A stretch of DNA of 64,000 bases from Pseudobacteriovorax antillogorgiicola (GCA_945862295.1 CAMAXT010000002.1:30786-94785), one strand, 5' to 3'; positions 53,697 through 62,246 are shown, counted from the first letter of the stretch. Notes: generated from the sequence alone by a model not told the origin. Translations and numbers: made by a program.

Positions 53697-55772
53697 TTAC
53701 ATTTCAGGATTATTGATTACCGCACCAGCTGGCAAAGGCGCTGACTTACAAACATTAGCAAACTTAGTACTTCCGGAAACTATGCATGCACCTTGCGCAT
53801 CTTTCTCACAAAGATTTTCCCTCGTGCCTCTTTCATCTTTTATATTGCGCTGAAGCCTGACTTTTGCGGTTCTACCTTCTGGTCCAATACGAATAAATCT
53901 AGAATCCGCGCAGCAAGTACCGTCTGGTGGAACGAGGTAGCCAGATATCACGCCATTGACGATATTTGGTTCGCATACCTTTTGGCTGGCGGTGTCTTCC
54001 ATGTTGTAGAACCTATTGATGACCCATTGCTGGTCGTCATTATTAAATGTCGAAAGAGTCGAGAAGTTATCGTTGAAATGCATCTCTTCTCTAATTGGTT
54101 TCAATTGACCCTTTAGACGGTCGATCTCTTGATTTATCTTGGTAGTGACATCAGTAATTTTTTTAAGCTCATCTTTAGCTGCAATTAGATCGGCAAATCC
54201 AGAGTTTGGAATATCAATGCAGCGACCTGCCGCCGAGATCGCGCAGTCGGGGGATGCCATGCAGGTGTCTTTAGCGGATATAGAAGCGCAGATTGAAACG
54301 CTTGGTTTCACACAGGCTCCGGCTGTCCCGCATGTGTCCCACAAACATCCGGCCGTTGCTACGCAGTTCGTACTATCAGTCACATTCCGGCAGGAATTCC
54401 AACCTTGGCTACTTATAATTGCCGCTAAATTGGCCGTGCAAGTTGCTGGGTCGGTGTCCACCCAGGTAGCCGTTGCATTGGCTGCGTCTTTTTTATCCGC
54501 GAGCTCTTTTGTTTTACGAGAATGTTCTTGCCAGGCTGATTCCAATGCGAAAAGTTTAGAACCCATTTCACCAGACATGCGGTCGAATTTATCTGCGAGA
54601 TCTAGCTTACTGCCGATAGCCACCCCAGAGGACATGATGTATTCAAAAACCTCAGCGTGGGTAATCGCTCTACCATCTGAATTAAGAAATTGCTGGCCGG
54701 CATCATCGACAACTGGAGTAACCGCCAGCCACTTATAGTTTCCTCGCGCTCCAGCATCTGGAATGTCCGCTAGATCGGTAAAGCGTTTGTAGTACGGAGT
54801 TGTTTTGTCTTTTGCACCGTCGTGTAGACAGAAGTCAAAGGCACCACCGAAGCTAGATCCTTCTAGTCCTGGAAGAGGCGTGAAGTAGGGGCGGTATTTG
54901 TAGTCATAGCCACCGCGCACTGATCCAGTGAAACACTCTCTGATACCCATACCCGGGAACTGGCAGTAATAGTGGGTAACAATATCTGACCACCAAGGCA
55001 CGAAATTCTCGTTGCAACCAACTATGGTTGAGTAACCGGTTTCTTCTCTTGTTCCCATGGTTGGATTGGGAGGATTAATCCCTAGCTGACGAATTGCGTT
55101 GTCTGGCCAACGCTCACGAATACGTTTCATCGCTGCTAGTACGACTTCTTTTTGCAACGGCTGATTTACAAACGGCATTGGCAGCGCAACAAGATCGACG
55201 CCACTTCCAGCTAAAGAAAGGCCGTCTTGGACTTTTACAGTGAAATGAACCTTGGTTTTCTTCTCGTTAACTTTCGCAGTAATGGCACACTGGCTGTTTA
55301 TCTTGCTAGGCTTTTCCGAAACGAACTCAATGACTTTTGCGCACGGCCATTGGCCTTGGTAGACCGAATGGTTGCCTGAACTTTTTACCAACTTCAGTTC
55401 ACTACCAAAGCTAATACGCTCACCAAATTTTGGATTTTTTACATCTCTGTCGCAAGACCAGTCTTTTCCTGGAACTACGCACTTTGAGCGGATAGCGGGA
55501 TAAGTAGTTTTCTTGCCGTATAGATCGAAGCTGTTGGTATCAGCTTTGGCAAACCGGACGACATTCAAACTGAGATAGTCGCCAGCATTCTTCGCTCTAA
55601 CAAAGGTCAATATCTCATCATTGAGATTAGCGGTTGCATTGTATTCACTTGGAGCAGAAGACGGAGAATTGGCTGATTTATTCGACGGCGCGGCGCTTGA
55701 AACCTGACTATCACTGCGTGATTTACATCCCGGTGAAAGTACCGTTGCAAGAATAAGCAATGCCAAGCGCAT
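53697..55772 (-). CDS. Large Cys-rich lipoprotein, first gene of the oxygenase operon
   Basis: The ATG at 55772 (GAGAGG upstream) gives 691 residues with lipobox LSPGC (Cys 16) followed by KSRSDS and a Ser/Ala/Asn-rich tether. Residues 257-280 (FVPWWSDIVTHYYC, then C280) match the W-x-D-x3-HYYC module of the 449-residue neighbour. Residues 455-540 are very Cys-rich with three or four short CxxxxxC repeats (for example NCVATAGCLWDTCGTAGAC), like small disulfide-knotted repeats of secreted proteins. A charged helical segment follows (about 550-590). Its stop lies 22 bases before the P450 start, so the two are co-transcribed. It may be a surface-exposed substrate-binding or scaffold subunit. No family is recognised. 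Confidence 0.72.
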   Translation of the reverse strand: MRLALLILATVLSPGCKSRSDSQVSSAAPSNKSANSPSSAPSEYNATANLNDEILTFVRAKNAGDYLSLNVVRFAKADTNSFDLYGKKTTYPAIRSKCVVPGKDWSCDRDVKNPKFGERISFGSELKLVKSSGNHSVYQGQWPCAKVIEFVSEKPSKINSQCAITAKVNEKKTKVHFTVKVQDGLSLAGSGVDLVALPMPFVNQPLQKEVVLAAMKRIRERWPDNAIRQLGINPPNPTMGTREETGYSTIVGCNENFVPWWSDIVTHYYCQFPGMGIRECFTGSVRGGYDYKYRPYFTPLPGLEGSSFGGAFDFCLHDGAKDKTTPYYKRFTDLADIPDAGARGNYKWLAVTPVVDDAGQQFLNSDGRAITHAEVFEYIMSSGVAIGSKLDLADKFDRMSGEMGSKLFALESAWQEHSRKTKELADKKDAANATATWVDTDPATCTANLAAIISSQGWNSCRNVTDSTNCVATAGCLWDTCGTAGACVKPSVSICASISAKDTCMASPDCAISAAGRCIDIPNSGFADLIAAKDELKKITDVTTKINQEIDRLKGQLKPIREEMHFNDNFSTLSTFNNDDQQWVINRFYNMEDTASQKVCEPNIVNGVISGYLVPPDGTCCADSRFIRIGPEGRTAKVRLQRNIKDERGTRENLCEKDAQGACIVSGSTKFANVCKSAPLPAGAVINNPEM

Positions 55773-56136
55773 GGGTGCCTCTCTACTATTTTGTCTCAAA
55801 AATTATAAATGGATGGACCCCATAACTTTATCATCATATTTCCATGTTTGTACCGACTGGGGTGGTTTTGCTTTCTACAAGGAACGGCGGATTTTGATAA
55901 CAAATTGGGGGCTTATATTTGGAAGAATTATTTTTGAGGAAAAGAGGGGGAGTTTGAGCAGGAACGGCTTTTTGACTTGTTGGATCAGCAGTCGGTTTCG
56001 GTGATCAGATCTGAGATTTCAGCACGGTCAACTGCCTTCTGTACAGTTAGCAGTTAACTGACCGGACAACAGTTAGCAGTACTGATATCTGAAATCTGTT
56101 TTCCGATACAGATAACAGTACTTTGCTATCAGTTTC
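55773..56136. promoter_or_regulatory. Upstream region of the oxygenase operon with repeated 12-mers
   Basis: The 364-base gap lies between the acyl-CoA dehydrogenase 3' end and the operon's first gene. On the minus strand a perfect TATAAT box (55802-55807 in plus coordinates) sits about 30 bases before the start codon, without a good -35. Further up, ACAGTTAGCAGT occurs exactly twice (56043-56054, 56069-56080) and in a variant form ACAGATAACAGT at 56108-56119, with the dyad AGATTTCAG/CTGAAATCT at about 56014-56097. These could be regulator sites for the operon. Confidence 0.45.
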
Positions 56137-57306
56137 CTAAAAAGCCGCGCCCAGCTCCGTATGCGCACGGATCATATTGCGAGCAATGATCAATTGCTGA
56201 ATTTGACTAGTACCTTCATAAATTCTAAACAGACGAACATCACGATAAAATCTTTCGATAGAGTAATCACTGACATAACCAGCGCCACCATGAATCTGTA
56301 CCGCTCGGTCTGCTACCCGGCCGCACATTTCAGAAGCGAAGAGTTTGCAGCACGAGGATTCAGTAGTGATGTCTTTGCCGTCATCTCTACGTTTTGCGGC
56401 ATCAAGTACCATACAACGAGCTGCGTAGATCTCCATGCGAGAGTCGGCAAGCATCGCTTGGATCAATTGAAACTCGGCAATGGGTTGTCCGAACTGCTTT
56501 CGCTCGACTGCGTACTTCAACGCGTCAGCCAACATACGTTCAGCCACACCAACGCAAACCGCAGCGATATGCAAACGCCCCTTGGCCAAAACCTTCATCG
56601 CAGTTTTAAAACCGACACCTTCTTTTTGGCCAATCAAATTCTTTGCAGGTACTTTACAGTTTTCGAAAATGATGTCGCAGGTGTGGGCACCTTTTTGTCC
56701 CATTTTCTTGTCGGCTTTGCCTTTAACGATACCCGGTAGATCCGACTGCACAATAAAGGCAGAAATTCCTGAACTACCAGGGATGTTTTTGTCGGTCCTA
56801 GCCATGACGGTAAAAATATGGGCTTCTGGTCCGTTGGTGACATAGCGCTTGGTACCATTCAATACATAATGATCACCTTGACGAACGGCTGATGTCTGTA
56901 AGGATGCTGCATCTGAGCCGGATTCAGGTTCGGTCAAGCAAAACGCACCAATGATCTCGCCGCGCGCCATGCGTGGGAGGTAGTGTTGTTTTTGTTCTTC
57001 TGTCCCATCAATAACAAGACCCTGTGAGCCAATGCCGTTATTGGTGCCGATCAACGAACGAAACGCGGGTGACGACTTTGCTAATTCAAAGGCTACCAAT
57101 ACTTCTTCTTCACAGGTAAGACCCAAACCACCGTAGTCTTCTGGAACAGTCATTCCAAAAAGACCTAGATCCGCCATCTCAGCCACGATTTCGCGGGGGA
57201 CCGCATCATTCTCTTCAACAATGTTTTCGCTAGGAACAAGGCGTTCTTTCACGAAGCGGCGGATGGTATCTACTAAAACATCGATGGTTTCTTGATCTCT
57301 AATCAT
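56137..57306 (-). CDS. Acyl-CoA dehydrogenase
   Basis: This FAD enzyme makes the trans-2,3 double bond in acyl-CoA, the first step of beta-oxidation. The 389 residues fit the family. Motifs are the FAD/substrate region GAFCLTEPESGSDAASLQT, the YVTNGPEAHIF strand, RKQFGQPIAEFQ, QIHGGAGYVSDY and the C-terminal IYEGTSQIQQL, where the Glu is the catalytic base found in short-chain and related enzymes. It is divergent from the 3-hydroxyacyl-CoA dehydrogenase/thiolase pair at 57.5-60.2 kb with 199 bases between, so a shared control region is likely. The chain length of the substrate cannot be told. Confidence 0.93.
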   Translation of the reverse strand: MIRDQETIDVLVDTIRRFVKERLVPSENIVEENDAVPREIVAEMADLGLFGMTVPEDYGGLGLTCEEEVLVAFELAKSSPAFRSLIGTNNGIGSQGLVIDGTEEQKQHYLPRMARGEIIGAFCLTEPESGSDAASLQTSAVRQGDHYVLNGTKRYVTNGPEAHIFTVMARTDKNIPGSSGISAFIVQSDLPGIVKGKADKKMGQKGAHTCDIIFENCKVPAKNLIGQKEGVGFKTAMKVLAKGRLHIAAVCVGVAERMLADALKYAVERKQFGQPIAEFQLIQAMLADSRMEIYAARCMVLDAAKRRDDGKDITTESSCCKLFASEMCGRVADRAVQIHGGAGYVSDYSIERFYRDVRLFRIYEGTSQIQQLIIARNMIRAHTELGAAF

Positions 57307-57505
57307 AGGTGCTCCAGGCGCATAAGCCTCAGTTTAAACAGGGGAAATCTGCGAAATGCGCCATTTACCGTCTGTTTGATCGTTTCCGATTATGGTCTAG
57401 GGCAGTGAAAAACAAAATGTATTTATACACAAGCTGATTTTTCCGTTGCCGATGAACGAAATTATTGCAATTTTTACCTACAAATTTCGAATCGAAAGGG
57501 TTTCT

Positions 57506-59020
57506 ATGAGCCAGCGCTTTGATGCGACGCGTCCTGATCTTGAGCTTGCAGTTATTGGGTCTGGCATCATGGGTCGCGGCATTGCCCAAATCTCAGCGTT
57601 AGCTGGTATCAAGACACTTGTATTCGATACAAATCAAGCTGCCCTTAAGGAAGCACACGAAGAACTTTGCAGCCGGTTTGATTCTCTTGCAGCAAAAGGC
57701 AAACTCAGCCCAGACGATACGGCGAAAGCAAAAAATAATCTCCGGATGGTTGGCGACATAGAAAGTGTGCGCACTAGTCATGTCGTTGTCGAAGCGATCA
57801 AAGAAGATTTAGATATTAAGCGCAAGTTATTTGCTAATCTTGAAGCGATCGTTAGTGATAACTGTATCCTCGCTTCCAACACGTCATCACTATCAATCAC
57901 AGCTATTCAGGCCGGGCTGAAGAAACCCGGTCGGTTTGGTGGTTTACATTTTTTCAATCCAGTCCCTTTAATGAAAATCGCGGAAGTAATCACCGGGCAC
58001 CTTTCGGAAGAATGGATTGCAGATGGTTTAACAGAACTTACGAATCGACTTGGTCACAAGAGTGTGCGAGCGAAAGACTTTCCTGGATTTATCGTCAACC
58101 ACGCTGGGCGCGGCTACGGAACAGAAGCGTTACGTATCTTAGGTGAAGACATCGCACCAGTCCAAGTGATCGATGACGTTCTAAAAGCTACAGGTTTTCG
58201 CATGGGACCATTCGAACTCCTGGACCTGATCGGGCTGGACATTTCCCACACCGTGATGGAATCCATTTATAACCAGTTCTACCAAGAGCCGCGCTTTCGC
58301 CCGTCAGCAATTGCAAAAATCCGCATGGACGGCGGACTTCTAGGTAGAAAATCAGGTCGAGGCTTCTACGATTACGGCAAAGATGCTGCTCCACTTAGCA
58401 GAGAAAAAAGTCGTGATTTGAAGGTAGATGAAAGCTTCTGGATCGAAAGGAGCGATAAGCAAGTCAGTCTTCTAATAACCAAATTAGGCGGGAAGATCGC
58501 AAGTCGACCTGACGCTGAAACGATAAATGTCGTCTTACCAATTGGTAAGGATACGACGTCGACGGTAGCACAACTTCAACTAAACCCTGAGCGAACAATT
58601 GCGCTCGACACCATCTATTCTCTGGAAAAACACCGCACATTGATGACTAATCCTGCAACCAATAAGTTGATCACCGACAAAGCACAGTCTCTTTTTAGTC
58701 GCGACGGCATCACCACAAGTATCATCAACGATAGCCCAGGATTTATCTCGCAAAGAGTCCAGGCGATGGTTGTGAATGTTGGCTGTGACATCGCCCAACA
58801 AGGAATCGCTGAACCAACTGATATCGATACCGCAGTAACTTTGGGACTTGGTTATCCAAAGGGGCCTCTAGCCCTGGGTGACAGCATCGGTCCAGGGATA
58901 GTTCTTAAAATTCTAGAAGAGCTTTATGATTTTTACGGTGATCCACGCTACCGACCAAGCCCTTGGCTGAAAAGGCGCGCGCATTTAAATATGTCTCTGC
59001 TCATAAAACACAACCGCTAG
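57506..59020 (+). CDS. Two-domain 3-hydroxyacyl-CoA dehydrogenase
   Basis: The ATG at 57506, with AAAGGG 5 bases upstream, gives 504 residues. The N-terminal Rossmann domain shows IGSGIMGRGIAQISALAG, then VVVEAIKEDLDIKRKLFANLE, ASNTSSLSI and LHFFNPVPLMKIAEV with the catalytic His and Asn. A first C-terminal helical domain (AKDFPGFIVNHAGRGYGTEAL to GRGFYDYG) is followed by a degenerate second Rossmann-like part and another helical domain (NDSPGFISQRVQAMVVNVGC to DPRYRPSPWLKRRA). This double layout matches PaaH-type enzymes that oxidise 3-hydroxyacyl-CoA to 3-ketoacyl-CoA. It is 15 bases from the thiolase gene, forming an operon. Confidence 0.93.
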   Translation: MSQRFDATRPDLELAVIGSGIMGRGIAQISALAGIKTLVFDTNQAALKEAHEELCSRFDSLAAKGKLSPDDTAKAKNNLRMVGDIESVRTSHVVVEAIKEDLDIKRKLFANLEAIVSDNCILASNTSSLSITAIQAGLKKPGRFGGLHFFNPVPLMKIAEVITGHLSEEWIADGLTELTNRLGHKSVRAKDFPGFIVNHAGRGYGTEALRILGEDIAPVQVIDDVLKATGFRMGPFELLDLIGLDISHTVMESIYNQFYQEPRFRPSAIAKIRMDGGLLGRKSGRGFYDYGKDAAPLSREKSRDLKVDESFWIERSDKQVSLLITKLGGKIASRPDAETINVVLPIGKDTTSTVAQLQLNPERTIALDTIYSLEKHRTLMTNPATNKLITDKAQSLFSRDGITTSIINDSPGFISQRVQAMVVNVGCDIAQQGIAEPTDIDTAVTLGLGYPKGPLALGDSIGPGIVLKILEELYDFYGDPRYRPSPWLKRRAHLNMSLLIKHNR

Positions 59021-59035
59021 ACCAAAGGTATTAAG

Positions 59036-60238
59036 ATGAAACATGCATATATTTACGGTGGCGCTAGATCAGCATTCGGACGACACGGTGGAACGTTAGC
59101 GACCGTCCGCACCGATGATCTTGCAGCAGTAGTTATTAAAAAAGTTCTCGCATCATTGCGTTTTGACCCAAATGACATCGAAGATGTCATTGCTGGTTGC
59201 ACAAATCAAGCAGGAGAAGATAGCCGAAATGTCGCACGCAACGCGGCACTTCTCGCTGGTCTTCCAGTAACGATTCCCGGCATTACGGTCAATAGACTGT
59301 GTGCAAGCGGACTAGCAGCGATCATTCAAAGCGGGCACGCAGTTTCAACAAATCACGGAGATTTATTCATCGCCGGTGGCGTTGAAGGCATGAGCCGCGC
59401 TCCGTTTGTTGTCGCAAAAGCTGAAAGCGCCTTCAGTCGGACGTTCACCTCTTACGACACAACCATGGGTGAGCGCTTTCCGAATCCAATGATTCATAAG
59501 AACTTTGGTGCCTTTTCGATGCCTGAAACTGGCGACAACGTCGCGCGAGATTACGAAATCACCCGCGAGCAAGCCGACGAATTCGCTCTCTCATCGCAGC
59601 TAAAGTTCGCAGCCGCCGAAAAATCCGGATTTTTTAAGGATGAGATCGTTTCAGTACCCGTTAAAAAAGGCAAAGATGAGATCACTGACTTCGCTCTCGA
59701 TGAGCACCCGCGACGAGATTCTAATATTCAAGGTCTCATTAAACTTAAACCGCTTTTTCCGAATGGCGTAGTAACTGCAGGAAATGCCTCCGGCATCAAC
59801 GACGGCGCCGCCTTTCTAGCAATTGGTTCTGAAGAGATTGGAAAGAAGAGCGGTGTAAAACCAATCGCTCGCATTGTTGCTAGTGCTGCTAGTGGCGTTG
59901 AACCAAGAATTATGGGAATAGGCCCAGTAACAGCTATTAAAAAAGCCCTGAAAAGAGCTGAACTCTCCCTAGTAGATATGGATATCATCGAGATCAACGA
60001 AGCATTCGCCAGCCAAGTTCTAAGCTGTGTGAAATTACTTGAACTCTCACCTACCGACAAACGCATCAATCCAAATGGTGGTGCCATCGCTGTTGGTCAT
60101 CCCTTAGGCGCGTCTGGTGCCCGATTAGTTTTAACTGCTGCAAGACAATTACAATTGTCAAATTCCAGATATGCAATTGTGAGTCTTTGCGTTGGACTCG
60201 GACAAGGTTTGGCAATGATCATCGAACGCGCTAAGTAA
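59036..60238 (+). CDS. Acetyl-CoA C-acyltransferase (3-ketoacyl-CoA thiolase)
   Basis: The 400-residue thiolase cleaves 3-ketoacyl-CoA with CoA, the last step of beta-oxidation. The acylated Cys is in NRLCASGLAAI (about residue 90). The His motif GGAIAVGHPLGASGARL and the second Cys in SLCVGLGQGLAMI are near the C-terminus, and NEAFASQVL is also conserved. The length and the SRAPFVVAKAESAFSR loop are close to the beta-ketoadipyl or FadA class; substrate preference is uncertain, so I give no symbol. It has AAAGG upstream and follows the dehydrogenase gene closely. Confidence 0.94.
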   Translation: MKHAYIYGGARSAFGRHGGTLATVRTDDLAAVVIKKVLASLRFDPNDIEDVIAGCTNQAGEDSRNVARNAALLAGLPVTIPGITVNRLCASGLAAIIQSGHAVSTNHGDLFIAGGVEGMSRAPFVVAKAESAFSRTFTSYDTTMGERFPNPMIHKNFGAFSMPETGDNVARDYEITREQADEFALSSQLKFAAAEKSGFFKDEIVSVPVKKGKDEITDFALDEHPRRDSNIQGLIKLKPLFPNGVVTAGNASGINDGAAFLAIGSEEIGKKSGVKPIARIVASAASGVEPRIMGIGPVTAIKKALKRAELSLVDMDIIEINEAFASQVLSCVKLLELSPTDKRINPNGGAIAVGHPLGASGARLVLTAARQLQLSNSRYAIVSLCVGLGQGLAMIIERAK

Positions 60239-60268
60239 TTTCATAAAACTTACATTGGATGTCTTACC

Positions 60269-60305
60269 AAATTGCTGAAAAATGAGAATTTTTCGGCAAT
60301 TTTTA
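60269..60305 (+). terminator. Terminator after the thiolase gene
   Basis: AAATTGC-GAAAAAT (60269-60283) pairs with ATTTTTC-GCAATTT (60288-60303) with one mismatch, a short GAGA loop and a T run. It is about 30 bases after the thiolase stop. Confidence 0.75.
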
Positions 60306-60387
60306 CTATTCCTTAATACAGTTAAATCAACTACCGTTATTGAAGAGCTACCAAAGAAACTTTCAACCATTGATGGGGGGACAACAT

Positions 60388-61182
60388 ATGTCTTACAAAT
60401 CTTTGTGCGCGCTTTTTATCGTTACCATGTTTCCAGCAACTTTTGCTTTTTCTGAAAGTCCAGAAATGGAAGGAGGCGTCCTCGTCCTACCGATGGTTGA
60501 GTTCGACGAAAGCACGATCGAAATTCCGGCAGCGAGAAACTACACAGCTCCGTCGAATCTCTACCTACCAAAAACAGCTGCTAGCCACAATCTTCCAGCT
60601 ATGTTGCTTCAATATGGAGCTCAGGGCGACAAAGACGTTGATTATATCACCGAGATCGCTCGCGGCATGGCATCGCGCGGATTCGTTGTCATGATCATGG
60701 AAATGCCTGGCCGAGGAAGTCGTACTGATACCTCACCGGAACCAAGTGGCAACGAAGACACTGTTCGTTGGTACATGGAAGACTATAAAAAAGCCGTCGA
60801 CTACCTTGCAGCACACCCTGCTGTAAATCCAAATAAGATTAGCTATGCAGGTACAAGCTTAGGCGCGATCACTGGTATTCCTTTCTGCGCGAAAGATCAG
60901 CGAATCAAAACCTGCATTTCAATTGTTGGCGGTGGACAATCCAACTCCGGCCTTCCTCGCGACCTCGACTGCGTACAGATGGTGAGCCAAATTGCACCGA
61001 GAGCAACCATGCTTGTTAACGGTACTCTCGACTTCGTCATCCCTTACTTCATGGCTCAGAATCTTCATACAAGAGTGAAAGAGCCTTTTGAAAAACACTG
61101 GTACCAAGCGGATCACTATCTGAGAGATATCGACAAAAATGGTCTTTATGACCGCATGGCTCGATTTACGCTGGCGCACTGA
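60388..61182 (+). CDS. Exported alpha/beta hydrolase
   Basis: The ATG at 60388 follows a GGGGGG ribosome-binding site by 7 bases and gives 264 residues with a signal peptide ending FAFSE. The alpha/beta hydrolase core has NLPAMLLQYGAQGDKDVD, a strand VVMIMEMPGRG, the nucleophile elbow YAGTSLGAITG (Ser about 165), the Asp in LVNGTLDFVIPYF and the His in YQADHYLRDID. The oxyanion and nucleophile order fits dienelactone-hydrolase or acetyl-xylan-esterase-like members. The location is periplasm or outside. An esterase or lipase-like role on an exported substrate is likely. It is monocistronic, with a terminator just after it. Confidence 0.85.
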   Translation: MSYKSLCALFIVTMFPATFAFSESPEMEGGVLVLPMVEFDESTIEIPAARNYTAPSNLYLPKTAASHNLPAMLLQYGAQGDKDVDYITEIARGMASRGFVVMIMEMPGRGSRTDTSPEPSGNEDTVRWYMEDYKKAVDYLAAHPAVNPNKISYAGTSLGAITGIPFCAKDQRIKTCISIVGGGQSNSGLPRDLDCVQMVSQIAPRATMLVNGTLDFVIPYFMAQNLHTRVKEPFEKHWYQADHYLRDIDKNGLYDRMARFTLAH

Positions 61183-61193
61183 AACATTCATCA

Positions 61194-61229
61194 AAAAAGC
61201 CCCAACCAAATGGTCGGGCTTTTCTTTTT
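61194..61229. terminator. Terminator between the hydrolase and response regulator genes
   Basis: AAAAAGCCC at about 61194-61202 pairs with GGGCTTTT (61216-61223), with an inner ACC/GGT pairing around AAA. T runs flank it on both strands, so it may end both convergent transcripts. Confidence 0.7.
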
Positions 61230-61244
61230 ATTTAAAAGTGGCTT

Positions 61245-61640
61245 TCATTTTACCTTGGAAGGTCGAGCCATAACTCTCTGTACGGTTTCCAAGACTGTTT
61301 TTGAATCGAAAGGTTTCTCGATGCAGTCGTCGGCGCTAAGACGTTTCGCTAACTCTAGGTAGGTGGACTTGTCGCCGATACCACCGCCGCTGACTGCAAT
61401 TATTTTGATCTCGCCCCTAAAACCACGAGTCTTACGGATCAGTTCAAGACCTTCACCTTCAGGCATGATAATGTCGGTGATAAGTAAAACAACGTCTTTT
61501 TGTTTCTGAACAATATCAAAGGCCGCTATACCGTCCGCCGCACTGTAGACTTTGAAGTCTGCGCCCTGAAGTATGGCTGAAAGAATCTCTAGAATGTCGG
61601 AATCATCTTCCGCGATGACTACGGCCTGATTCAATGCCAT
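61245..61640 (-). CDS. Single-domain response regulator
   Basis: The ATG at 61640, 10 bases after AAGGA, gives 131 residues made up only of a receiver domain. Acidic residues AEDDSD start it, the phospho-acceptor Asp is in LITDIIMPEGEG, the switch Ser in IAVSGGG, and the Lys in IEKPFDSKTV. With no output domain it would act through protein contact, like CheY or Spo0F. No histidine kinase is in the window, so its partner is elsewhere. Confidence 0.93.
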   Translation of the reverse strand: MALNQAVVIAEDDSDILEILSAILQGADFKVYSAADGIAAFDIVQKQKDVVLLITDIIMPEGEGLELIRKTRGFRGEIKIIAVSGGGIGDKSTYLELAKRLSADDCIEKPFDSKTVLETVQRVMARPSKVK

Positions 61641-61761
61641 GGAGCAGAATTCCTTTTTCAATCGTTAACGAAATTTGTCCCTTCATCTTAACACAATAAT
61701 CCTCGATTCCCGAGCACTGCAAAAATTTGATATTATAGGTGCAACTACCATGGAGCTGAAC

Positions 61762-62238
61762 ATGTCGGAACCGAACGCAGAACTCATTGAAAAATTCTAT
61801 GAATCATTCCGTAAAGGCCAGGGTCAAGCAATGGCCGCAATGTACCATAAAGACGCTACATTTGAAGATCCAGCCTTTGGAGTTCTCAAAGGTGAAATGA
61901 TTGGTCGCATGTGGATCATGCTGACTTCCCGTTCAAAAGACTTGAAGGTTAACTATACCAATATCAGCGCTGATCAAAATACAGGCCGATGCTCCTGGAC
62001 TGCTGACTATACGTTTTCGAAAACGGGAAGACCCGTACACAATATCATCGAAGCCTCGTTTACTTTTAAAGACGGTAAAATTTTGACCCACAAGGACGAT
62101 TTCAATTTTTACCGTTGGTGCCGTCAAGCTTTGGGTCTTCCGGGAGTTCTTCTAGGCTGGACGCCGTTTCTTCATGCGAAACTGCAGAAGACATTCCGCG
62201 GAGTCTTAGAGTCTTTCGATCCCAAAAAAGCCCAATAG
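61762..62238 (+). CDS. NTF2-like (SnoaL-type) fold protein
   Basis: The ATG at 61762, preceded by GGAG at 7 bases, gives 158 residues. The pattern ELIEKFYESFRKGQGQAMAAMYHKDATFEDPAFG, here split as LIEKFYESFRKGQ and AAMYHKDATFEDPAFG, then IIEASFTFKDGKILTHKDDFNFYRW, is that of the NTF2/SnoaL cone fold, where a long helix precedes a hydrophobic pocket. Such proteins can be enzymes (isomerase or hydrolase-like) or binding proteins, and none of the catalytic residues I know is certain here. A terminator follows 8 bases after the stop. Confidence 0.85.
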   Translation: MSEPNAELIEKFYESFRKGQGQAMAAMYHKDATFEDPAFGVLKGEMIGRMWIMLTSRSKDLKVNYTNISADQNTGRCSWTADYTFSKTGRPVHNIIEASFTFKDGKILTHKDDFNFYRWCRQALGLPGVLLGWTPFLHAKLQKTFRGVLESFDPKKAQ

Positions 62239-62246
62239 TTATCCTC

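Noticed and set aside
57506-60238. Phenylacetate degradation genes (paaH, paaJ)
   Set aside because: The proteins resemble PaaH and thiolases, but no ring-epoxidase, ring-hydrolase or CoA-ligase genes of that pathway are present, so a general beta-oxidation role is safer.
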